Assembly: GCF_003945595.2 (NCBI RefSeq)
Contig: NW_024105098.1
Location: 1,798,001 to 1,862,000, forward strand
Length of the DNA: 64,000 nt
Origin: Pipra filicauda
Lineage: Eukaryota; Chordata; Aves; Passeriformes; Pipridae
Direction of reading: 5' to 3'
Below the pieces are notes generated by a model. It ran no database searches and was not told where the DNA came from. It worked only from the letters and a program-made list of their open reading frames with translations. The stretch's first letter is position 1, and every line of letters starts with the position of its first letter. Position numbers and translations under genes: made by a program. Shown piece by piece: positions 37,201 to 47,480 of the stretch.

Positions 37201-40200
37201 GCCTCCTTATTAATCAAGGATGGCAAAAATAACATGTATTTGCAAATTGCAAAAATAACATAACTAACGAAAAGCCCCTTTCTGAACCGCTGGCTTTGTG
37301 AATCAGGGTTTTCTACAAATAAATGGCTACCAGTGGTGGAATCCCCAAGCCACAGATGGGATGTGGGCAGAGCACACAGGGACAGACTCAAGCTGAAGCG
37401 AGAAACTGAGGCACTGCTTTGATCCTGGCCAGGTAACAGCTCTGCTTGGCCAAGAAGGCTGCCCAGTGCTTCCCACCAGTCCACCCAAGAGGAGCATTTT
37501 CTCCAAAGTCTTCTACAAATCAGGTCAATCCTTGATCAAGGTGCCAGTGCAACCCTACAAATGGCTGCAGTTTTCCTGCGTATCTGGGGGGGAAATGGAA
37601 TTGCTTCATAAACTGAACTGGGACCCCATTTTCCTGGGGTGATACCACCAACCTGCTGTCAGCATGCAGGGCTGAAAAGAGAAGAAATCACACCAACCCC
37701 ACCATCAACCTGTGGACCAGCAAGAGAAAAACCACCCCTGTATTTTGTCAGCTGTTTAGCACTTTGAAAATCAGAAGTCCATCCTCCGAGCAGACATAAA
37801 ATGTAATCCAATAACATTAAGCCCTTAAGTGGCTTTCACTCACAATTACCAGGTAATATAGATGCACAAGTTGCTCTCAGCAACACTCGTTTCATTGGTT
37901 CACTGCAGGTAAAATGGTTACTTTACCAAGCTTGCAGTTTCTGACATTATTTTTCAAGCTTGCTACTTAGTACCTGACAAATCTATTAAAGCTCTCAGAA
38001 ACATCTGCTACAGACACAAGTTGGAACTTGATTCTACCGGCCAGATTTGTGCATTAAAATGCACAAGATGTTTCAGTTGGAGGTCTATAATTACTGTGGC
38101 ACACTTTGCCCACAAGCTCTGGTATTTTAAAACATATAGCTAGCTAATAAATATCCAGGCAAAAAGCTGTTTTCAGAGACTCTGAAAGACCTAAACTACC
38201 ATGTTGTACCAGACCTTGCTCAACTTCAGAACATACACAAAAATGCCATTTTAAGATTTATCCCTTACTGACAGGCACCAGAATTCAGATTTTCAGGCAA
38301 TGTTAAATTCCTACATTTCCATTACAGAACTCTGTCAGCTTGCACCACTTGGCAATCTGTCTGTTCTGCTGCTCCAGATAGAGATGCACTGATTCTTAGC
38401 ATTCCAAGTTGAGTCTAGGCAGTGGCTGCATTCAGGTCTGCCCATCTAATCTTTCCTACAGACAGAAAAAAAATTAAAGATTTGGACTGTCACTGCAATT
38501 TATAGCTTTGGGGCTGCTGGGTGCTTAGGGTTTTTATTAACTTTGGAAACCTAAACCTTGGGAAAAAGAGGTATACCACTGATCCTTCCTATACACAACT
38601 ATTTTATTTTGAAATTGTCTACTCTTTGATTGGAGGTGTTCAGGAAGAAAAATATCCTTTCCTTCCAAGGTGGTACTGTGGCTACTGTAGGCTTGAAACA
38701 GCCTTTTAAACTTATAAATTGGCTGAAACTTTGAGAACCAAAGAACACAACAGAAATCTAACCTAAGCAGGTTGAAGTGCAAGGAATTGGGTTCTCCCTA
38801 AATAAAGATGGGACAGGAATTTAACAGCAGTGTTCCACCATGCAACAGCAACGTTACAGCAGGGTGATAAAAGCTCACCTTCCCCAAGCAAGAAAACATT
38901 CCACAGGCAGCTACTCTAGCTGGCTGATGGCAGTGCCAGCAGCTGTGTTTTTAAAAAAATTAACAGGTTGACTGAATAATTAATGCTGATTTCCTCTAAT
39001 TCCTGAAATATTAAAGAAGATCCATAACTGTGTGCAAGCAGGCCACTTTTTAAGCACAGTGGTAAACAGGATGACTCAGGTGGCTCCCCTACCTGCCTGT
39101 CTGATATTAATCACTGGCTAAAGCAGACAACACTGATTAAAGGACTCTGACATAATTACGGCCAGGCAACATGGATTTATGGAAGACAGTCAATCAAAAT
39201 ATACTTTTGTAAGGGTAGAAGTTTCATTGCTCCAGCAAGTAGGTGAAATAAATTTTAATTTCAGCAGGACATTCCAATTCAGTAGAACTCTAAAAAGGAC
39301 AAAATCATTCAGAACCACATGAAAGGTCTCAAATCATCACAAGATACTTTTTCTTTTAATCCCCTCTTCCAAAGAATACACAACCACCCATTCTCAGAAG
39401 GAATAAAATTCACAGAACCACATTAAGAAGCTTTCTCCTACTTCTAAAGGGTCTGTAGCACTGGCCCACAAAACTCCTAAAACCTAAGGATGAAAACATG
39501 GACATGGTAAATAATGGAGATGACACATCATCAAAGGTGCCATCATGAATTATTCACCTCAGTCCAGTATAGCAGGTTGTATAAGGCCAAGTCAGAAGAG
39601 TCACTAGCAGAAAACACAGGTGATACACAACTAATGCAGGACTATTCTGGAAAAACACAGTCCTGAAACCAAGCTGAGATTTATGACATTAATCAGCTGA
39701 AAAAAAGCACATGATACAACATTGACTAAAAGAGCTAACAGGAAACACTTAACACAGGAATAAGGAAATACAGAGTAAATATACACCAAATTGTGTCACT
39801 GAAGGGATACTGTGTCCTGCTCTGTTGTAAGAGGCAAAAGAGCTGATAAATCAGGAGTTCAAAAATTGATAGAACATGACAGATACACCCTACAGTGACA
39901 AGAAGAAACACCAACACCACACTAAAGCTCTATTTATTAAGCCTTGAGAAAAAAATTAAGTATTTTGCTCCGTCTTAAATGATCATGCAGGTTAAAAAGG
40001 CTGAAGACTCAAGTTTATTCAGTAAAGGGATATGTGGGGATAAACAGCAAAGTGAGTTGTTTTCAGGTCAACACTAAATTTTCTAAAAGGTATGTTCTAG
40101 TTTAAACAGAAAATGAGTCAGGAAAAAAAATCCATTAGTCACACTACACAAGATGCCAGACAAGTCACAGGAGTCCCCTCTGGCTTGCCCAACCTTATTC

Positions 40201-40963
40201 CTGATAAAGGCAGTGGATTTTCCAAGGCCTATCTACCCACACGCCAAGTTTTTCCCAAGGGAACAATGTCCAAACCATTCACTTCTCCAGAAACTACACC
40301 TCTGTTATTACTCTTACATTTTTAGATCCCCTCAAGTCTTATAACCTTCCTGTCTCAAACCACTGCAGAAGTGTTTCAATCTCTTAGCAGTTTCTGGTCA
40401 AAAATTGCCCATGACTCCCTCAAATGGCAGCTCCAAGCTGCCACTCCCCTGCTCACTCCACACAGATCCCTGTAAAGCTCCCAAAACGCTGCACTCCAGC
40501 CCAGGGTGCCAAACACAGGGAGGCTCGGAATCCCCTCGAGGAGAGGATGACACCAGAGACTAAGCAGACCCACACACCTAACCAAGAAATAAAGGAACCA
40601 CAAAGCTAAGTACCACAACTCCAGGTGTTTTCTCCCTTTCCTACCTCCTGCTGTGAGCCTGGTGGCAGGTTGGGAGCTACCCTCTCCTTGCTCCACCTGC
40701 ACACAGACAGCCAGGAACACTTTTCCTGGTCTCCCCGGAAAGCAGGGTGACCTCCACCTTCATTCCCAGTCTCCAGCCAAACACAGACACCAGCGATTAA
40801 GCTCCAAGCAGAGTCAGGGAACCACACCCTTGGCCTTGCCACTGGCTGAAACAGACACTTCTCCTTCCAAATCCTATCCCAAAATCCTGCCAGCGCTCTT
40901 GTTTTCCAGCTGAAAAATCACTTCCACATCTGTGTACCTTGTACATCCAAAACTTGCTGGTAG

Positions 40964-41002
40964 TTTTAGTAATATTTATAATAATAATTTTAGTAATATT
41001 TA
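40964..41002. repeat. Short AT-rich tandem repeat
   Basis: TTTTAGTAATATTTA occurs at 40964 and 40988 (period 24), separated by an ATAATAA tract. Confidence 0.85.
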
Positions 41003-44000
41003 GTCTGTGCCATTCCACAAGATGTTAGGGATCAGGACGCCTGGTCTGCCTACCTGCTCCCCAGCAAGATCAGCAGCCAGCAATGAGAATGCACCCAAAG
41101 CTACACACCCAGAGGTGCTGCAGCAGCTCTCTCACCCTCCTCACACACATTATCCAGCCCAGACACACATTCAGGGTGGAAGAAGACAGTTCAGACTGTG
41201 CTCACTGAAAACATTCACTGAATTAACAAATCTGGCTTCTTGTGGGGGCTTGGGGCTTTGTTTTACATGTCATTGACATAAAGGAGCTTCTTTGGGCTTT
41301 GTGGAAATTGTCTCCCCCCACGCCTTCCTAAAGTTTCCCACTCGTGCAGTTCTGAGACTGTACTCCTGTACTTCAGGAAACATTCAACACAGAGCGTGTC
41401 TGACAAAGGGTCCTAACAAAGAATTACAAGGTGTATCACACTGCATGCCTTGGTCAGCCAGGGAAACAGAGGGGAACTGGTTACTATGTACAAATTGCAA
41501 CACTTTTTAATAGCTTACCACTTCTCTTCATGTTAATATTGCTGAAGATATTCACTTGTTTTAACGTAAGAACCATATCTTTTAAAATCGACTTGTGATG
41601 TCTGGTCCTGCCTTAGTACTCTTAAAGCTTAGTGCAACAGAGAAAAATTACATATACAGATGATTCAGCATTAACTAAGCCTATTGTAAAAGCTTCCACT
41701 GGCTTTAATGGTAGTTGAACTGGGCCTCTAATTTATTAAATCAAGTTATGAGATGCCTTTACTTAAAAATCTTGCCATATGCTACTTCCATGATCAGCCC
41801 CACTCACTTTCCATCACACACAGTCTAACACTGACGTCAGCCCTGCTTTGAGCAGGAGGCTGGAGCAGACAACCACCAAGGCTCTTCCAGCTAAACCATC
41901 CTCAGATTCTAACATACATGGCTCAAAAAACCATTTATACACCCCATCACTTGCCAGCCACACCAGCTCCTTGCCACACAGCATTCTGACCAAGGCTAAA
42001 GGCTCGTGACTTCAGCTCTCCATCCATCACCACAGAACTTCACCCCAAGTCATCTCCTTAGTGCCCAAAGCACTTCTTCTCCTTCTGTTCCTTCCAGTCT
42101 GAACTGACCCACCACCACACACACATCACATCTGTTTTTACCCAAACTGACCTGCCCACGGACATCCACAGCCTCTGAATCCCCCACTCACACAGTATCT
42201 TTATCATAAAACACTATCAACAGGATGCCAAGTGTTTACAGTTGTTGTCAGTGACGGGAGGAAGATTTTTTTTTTTTAAGTGTTTCATTGTAACAACGAC
42301 TTGAAACAAGTATTTCTCTACTGAATAAAAAGGACAGAGCTCCCCTAAGCAAACACTGCCTTCCCAAAGGGCAATGCATCACCCTTTCTTTCACCAGAAG
42401 AACAATATTTAACAATACCAAAATATTCTTCTGGCCAATTTTTGTAAGGTGTTATATGTAAGCCTGTTTATCTCTTCACAATGCCAAACTACATATACAA
42501 GAGCCACTGCTAAAGCCATCAAGTGTGAAATGCTGCAGGGGGATTTTTCTAGATTCCCTAGATTTTTTCAAACGTATGGCCAAAAGGAGAGAAAGTGATA
42601 ACACAGTTTTAATAACTCGCTGAGGGAATCAAAAAACAGTAAGTGATCCAAAAGGCACATCAACAAAGCAGTATTTTAAAACAATTCTCTAAGTGTTCAT
42701 CAGAATTTTCCATTGACCTACAGACTCTACAATCTCTACACAGCTCCTGGTATTCCTTCTGCTTTTCTCTGTAATCCTGGAGTCTACATATCCAGCTTCT
42801 ACATATCCCAAGCTTTAGGGATTACAGAACAGGCTGACTCTTGAAAACACACATTTCGATTCCACACTTGCCAAAAACCTCATATGCATCAAAACAATTC
42901 TATGCATCCTTTCATTACAAATAGAAAAGAAAAAAAGCAAGAAGGACATACAAATTTCAATTGCAGCTTAGTTTCCCACGCAACACCAAACCATCACACA
43001 GGGTCTGAATTCAAGCAATGTTTAATCACCTTTAGAGGAAATGGACTGACCAACTTCCCTCTGCAAAAACAGAGAAGTGGACACATTTTGTAACCAACTG
43101 TGGCAATCTCAGCTACTGACAAAGCCACGCAGAGACCTCAGCCTGCTACAATCCCCAGCTGAGCTAAACATGAAAAAGCAATGGTATTAAACATCCCCAT
43201 GGTGAACTACATGGTTGTATATATCTACACACCAACCACAAGAGGGCCAATGCTGTACAGACCTTGTCACTTAGAGCACTTCATTCTTCTCAGTTCCATC
43301 CAGAACTCAGGTGCACCTGGAGCAAACTTGCCAAGTTTTCTCAGTTCTGGCCATTTTCAAGCCAGATCATTTGTGCAACCAAACAAATGTTCAGGAGTTG
43401 ATGGCAAAAGAGAAAAGGAGCAGCTAAGCTGGGCAGAAAGCTGAGTTTGTTCCCATGAGAGCAAACCCCATCCCCCTGCAGCATTTCACACACCTAGCGC
43501 TTCAAACTCCCTGAATTCAAATAAATTGAGGAGAAAACCACACAAAGAAAAGTCCCTTTCAACACAAATGCTTCCCCAGTAACAAAGAGATGGGTTTCTC
43601 CTTACCAAAGCACCCAATGAATCTCCAGCAAGAGAGGAGAAGGCAGGAGAAGGCAGATCAGGCCTGTGCTTTTATGCCCACAAACAGAAATTTTATTGCT
43701 CTGCCCCTTAGCTCTATCTATAATCATGAATAAAATATAGCTTATCTCCACTAATCTTTGAGCAGAAGCACTGAGAGGGGAAAAACTAAAAACAGAAAAA
43801 TAAGGGAAAAATGCTAGGAAAGGGATTTTTTTTTTCCTGAATCAGACTTAATACCATACTTTAAAAAGCCCTAAGGAAGAATATTAGAGACCTCAATGAA
43901 AGAACAACATACACGTGACAAGTTACTTGAACTCACAAGATCAGACAAAAGCAGGCAGAGTCAAATTTCATATTCTTAGTATTTCAAATAAATTAATAAA

Positions 44001-46040
44001 CAAAGAGCTGAAGGCCTGAATTACTTTAAAGAGGGGGCAGAGGGGAAGGCCCAGACCATGGTCCAGGTGCCCAGGTCATCTTCAGCAGTTACTGTGGACC
44101 AGGGTTTCCCTTCTAGGTTTAAATACAAAGATCTTTCAGCACAGACAGGTGGAATCAATACCAGCAAAGCCCTTCAGCCAGTCAGCTGCCCCAACAAGGT
44201 GTTCCAGGTGACTTTGACATGCACAGTTGTTTTTATTTTAATGAAGTACCTATAGATCTTAAAACACCTGCCAATTTTTTTTCTTATATTCAGGTACAAG
44301 GAACTCCAGTTTGTGATAGAATTTCATTCAGACAACTGGCCTCAGCAGAGATGCAGTGGTGCTTAGCCTCAATTCCTTAGAAACACCCAAAACCTTCTTA
44401 GTACTCCTCTTCTACAAACAAAGTTTTTTTCCTCAATCCAGGAACAAAACAGTAGGGAAAAAATTAATTGTAAAGCCCTCAGCTGTCTATTTACAAGCAT
44501 TTTTTTCCCACTCACATCCTCATAGAGATCATATTTTTAATTTCCTGTAAGTTTTAGAAGGCAAGAAAAAATGCTAATAGGAGCACCTGATGATATTTTA
44601 CCTCAAGACCAACACCTGTAATGAAAAGAGGATCTGCAAGAGTCCAAGTTTTTGCTGTGGTGCCAGAATTTTTTCTAAGCACCCTACAAAACAAATCATG
44701 CCTGCTGCAAGACTACTGTGCATTTTAGTTCTGTGCTCTTTTTTAAAAAGACAGGGTCAAGAAACCATTCACAAAAGGCCCCAAAAGAAACACAGTGCCC
44801 AGGTACCCCCATGCATGTTCCTGTATCCAGGGCCTGAGCAGCTCTTAAAAACATTAAACCCCGTGATTTACACTCAGTACTGTCACATACTGAAAGGGGC
44901 TACCAAAGGCTCAGCACAAGAGGTGACATCCACCTTCCAGGGATAAATCTCTGCCTTCTCTTTAATCCAGGGGACTAGTAAACAGAATCTTTAAATTTTA
45001 TTTTATAAAGCACACCTTCAGTGAGAAATTAACACCAACACACATCTGCTGACACCAGAACTATACGAACCTGGGGAGCAAAACAGGTGTAGAAGGGGCA
45101 AGGGACACTCCAACATTTCTGTTGGCACACCCAGGATCGACTGGGACCCGTTTTCACCTCAGCACCAGCCAACTGTTCAAAGGATGCTTATTCAAGGGAA
45201 TGGTAAGAAAACCAGCACCTCAGAGCAGTAATGCTCTTATTATCTATTGCAGCCAACACCAAATAACAAGAGCTTAAAAATATCAAAAGAAAGCTTCTGC
45301 TGTTGACAACTGCAACCAATTTTGTTTACAAAGGTTCCCAATTATCACACTGTGCATCAACCAAATGTTCCATTCACAAAGCAGCAGATGAATTTGTGTT
45401 TATTAAAGAGTTTCTTAAGAACAAAAGCAACCAGCAGTGTTATGGGAAAAGGAAAAAAAAATTACACGTACTTTCCAGGAACTTGCCCAAGTCAGCTCCT
45501 GAAGCAAGAAAACAGAATGAGCAGCGAGAAGTTAGAAGAATATAATGAGAGTTCAGAAGTTCCTTCCCCACCCACCCAAGCAAGCAGACACTCAGAAGTT
45601 ACAGTAAGAGCAGCACACCATGAACGTTGAACTGAAGCTTACTGGGGAAAATGTGGGGTTTTATTCCAGAAGCACTACTTGGCAACACCTCCTTTTGGCC
45701 TACACCTTGTCCCACTTCAAAGTGCGGCCACACGGGACTAAAAGAGCGGAAACAGCTCTGTTGACACTGAAACTACTTGTCTTGGATCAATACCAAAGGC
45801 ACACAATGCTGATCGATGGTCCCTTCGGCCTGCCAAGGCCTCTCCAGTCAAACACTGCCGGTCACGGCTGCTCCCGGCGCCCGCTGCCCGCGGGGGAGGC
45901 TCGGGGCTGCCACGTTCCCCGGGCTGTGCCCCCTGACAGGGCCGGGGTGCCGGAGCGGGGCTCCCCGCGGCGGGCTGGCAGGGACGGGCGAGTTCACCGG
46001 GTCAGTGCGAGGGGACACGGTGCCGCCTGACAGGCCCCGC

Positions 46041-46168
46041 GGAGCCCCGGGGGAGCGCAGGGCCCGCCGGCCGCAGCCCCGCTCGGCCCGCAGGAGCCCC
46101 CGGGGAGCGCAAGGCCCGCCGGCCGCAGCCCCGCTCGGCCCGCAGGAGCCCCCGGGGAGCGCAGGGGG
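46041..46168. repeat. 52-bp tandem repeat in the CpG island
   Basis: A unit beginning GAGCGCAGGGCCCGCCGG starts at 46053, recurs at 46105 with one change (AAGG), and begins a third time at 46157 before diverging. The period is 52 bases. It lies in the first 300 bases of GIGYF2 intron 1. Confidence 0.9.
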
Positions 46169-46393
46169 CCCCTCAGGGCGCGCCCCCCCCTCCCGAGGCG
46201 GCCTCGCCTCCCGGTTAGGCCGCGGGGCGCCTCGGGGCTGCGGCAGCCGCGGCGGGCGGGGGCTCCCGCGGGGCGGGCGGTCGGGCGGGTGTGGCGGGGC
46301 GCGGGGGGCCGGGCCGGGCCAGCAGGGCGGCCGTACCTGCGCTCCGGGCGGACGGTCCCTCACAGCCGCGGCGGCTCCTCAGCCCAACAACAC

Positions 46394-46403
46394 AAGATGG
46401 CGG
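46394..46403 (-). promoter_or_regulatory. YY1-type element
   Basis: The minus strand reads CCGCCATCTT, an exact match to the core YY1 element found just downstream of many housekeeping start sites. Its orientation agrees with minus-strand transcription of GIGYF2 and helps place the start near 46405-46430. Confidence 0.6.
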
Positions 46404-46421
46404 GTGCGCCGCCACGCAGCG

Positions 46422-46429
46422 TCACGTGA
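46422..46429. promoter_or_regulatory. E-box TCACGTGA (USF/TFE-type)
   Basis: This is a perfect palindromic CACGTG E-box with T/A flanks, about 20 bases upstream of the YY1 element on the GIGYF2 strand. It is a typical USF or MiT/TFE binding sequence; occupancy is not shown. Confidence 0.5.
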
Positions 46430-46501
46430 GCGCCGGGCCCCGCCCCCCGGCCCCGCCGCGGGACCCGGATGAGCGGCCGCGCTCCCCGCCCACCGCCCGC
46501 G

Positions 46502-46509
46502 TGACGTCA
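46502..46509. promoter_or_regulatory. Full CRE (TGACGTCA)
   Basis: This is a complete palindromic CREB/ATF site about 80-100 bases upstream of the inferred GIGYF2 start, the usual window for functional CREs in CpG-island promoters. The central CpG is kept. Confidence 0.55.
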
Positions 46510-46639
46510 CCCCGGGGCAAGCCTACAGCGCCCCCTGCCGGAGCATCGGGCCCCCCCCTCACGGCCCTGAGGGGACACGCGCGGACATGGCCAGGCCGGG
46601 GGTCCCCGCGCCCCCCGGCACCACTGCCCGGCTCCCCCC

Positions 46640-47165
46640 GGGCTGGCACTGCTGGGGCACCTCGAGGGCTGTGTCCAGGTCTGGGCCCCTCAGTTCGGCA
46701 GTGACACTGAGGGGCTGGAGCGTGTCCAGGGAAGGGAACGGAGCTGGGAAGGGTCTGGAGCAGCAGGAACGGCTGAGGGAGCTGGGGGGGCTCAGCCTGG
46801 AGAAAAGGAGGCTCAGGGGGGACCTACTCGCTCTCTGCAACTCCCTGACAGGAGGGGGGAGCCGGGGGGGGGTCGGGCTCTGCTCCCAGGGAACAAAGGA
46901 TAGGACAACGGGAATTGGCCTCCAGCTGTGCCCAGGGAGGGTCAGGTTGGACATCAGGAGGAATTTCTTCCTGGAAAGGGTGGTCGGGCACTGGAAGGGG
47001 CTGCCCAGGGAGGTGGTGGAGTCCCCATCCCTGGAGGTGTCCAAGGAAGGACGGGACGTGGCACTCAGTGCTCTGGGCTGGGGGACAAGGTTGGGATGGG
47101 ACACAGGGTGGACTCCACGGGCTGGGAGGACTTTTCCAGCCTGAATGACTCTGTGTGTCCGTGGC
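46640..47165 (+). mobile_element. CR1-type LINE, 3' end fragment
   Basis: This is the characteristic avian CR1 3' region in plus orientation. In order it shows CTGTGTCCAGGTCTGGGC, the GGGCTGGAGCGTGTCCAGGG block, CTCAGCCTGGAGAAAAGGAG, the ATCAGGAGGAATTTCTTCCT block, GGGGCTGCCCAGGGAGGTGG, TCCCTGGAGGTGTCCAAGG, and an end with a degenerate short repeat near GACTCTGTGTGTCC. It is 5' truncated, as usual for CR1, and has no intact reading frame. It sits about 200 bases upstream of the GIGYF2 promoter. The copy is GC-rich and only moderately decayed. Confidence 0.9.
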
Positions 47166-47480
47166 CCAGTGTGTCCGTGGCCCTGTCCCCTCCCGCCGCC
47201 GTCCCGCACACGCGGCCCCCTCAGGAGCGCGGTGTGGCCCCGGCCCCAGCCGGCCCCTCTGTGCGGGCTCCGCGGGGCCGTTCAGCTCTGTCGGGGCCCT
47301 GAGAGGCCACAGGAGCCGTGTGAGGAGCCGCCGTGATCCGAGCACTCCGTGCCCAGCCCCAGGCCCGGGCCGCTCCCCCCGGCCCCCCGCTCCCCCTCCC
47401 CGGGGGAGTCCTGCGGATGCGCTGCCGTGGGACTCACCCCGGGGAGCGGCTGCCGCTGACACAGAAAGGGCAGTGGATGG
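47165..47480. promoter_or_regulatory. Second CpG-rich patch upstream of GIGYF2
   Basis: About 300 bases are CpG-dense just right of the CR1 copy, probably the far end of the ancestral GIGYF2 CpG island cut by the insertion. A strong minus-strand donor (GGG|GTGAGT, exon edge at 47438) could end an alternative noncoding first exon. There is no transcript evidence. Confidence 0.4.

Larger units (their letters stand above)
34252..46336 (-). other. GIGYF2 intron 1 (about 12 kb)
   Basis: The intron is AT-rich and CpG-poor until about 45720, where the CpG island begins. A purine-rich stretch at 36640-37050 gives three overlapping plus-strand open frames (up to 132 codons) with no recognisable protein. 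No mobile element was clearly identified. Noncoding 5'UTR exons of GIGYF2 could be present but cannot be told from sequence alone. Confidence 0.65.
46337..46430 (-). other. GIGYF2: GIGYF2 noncoding first exon (5'UTR), approximate 5' end
   Basis: On the minus strand a GC-rich segment ends GAGCGCAG at 46337, followed by a consensus donor GTACGG. It sits inside the CpG island and carries a YY1-type element (minus CCGCCATCTT, 46394-46403), which is typical within a few tens of bases of the start site of housekeeping genes. No ATG-initiated GIGYF2 reading frame lies in it, so it is called 5'UTR. It would splice to the acceptor at 34251. The transcription start is not determined; 46400-46430 is an inference from the position of the YY1 and E-box elements. 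Extra 5'UTR exons in the 12-kb intron cannot be excluded. Confidence 0.7.
45720..46600. promoter_or_regulatory. GIGYF2: CpG island promoter of GIGYF2
   Basis: There is an abrupt rise in G+C and CpG density over about 0.9 kb, covering the noncoding first exon and the start of intron 1, against AT-rich, CpG-poor DNA on the left. There is no TATA box near the inferred start. Several GC boxes (for example 46435-46455) and the YY1, E-box and CRE elements listed separately fit a broad, housekeeping-type promoter. Long open frames across it on both strands are a by-product of high GC. Confidence 0.85.

Noticed and set aside
45816..46704. Long open frames on both strands (over 200 codons) across the CpG island
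   Set aside because: They consist of Gly/Pro/Arg/Ala-rich translations of GC-rich DNA, occur in several frames at once, and coincide with a promoter and noncoding exon.
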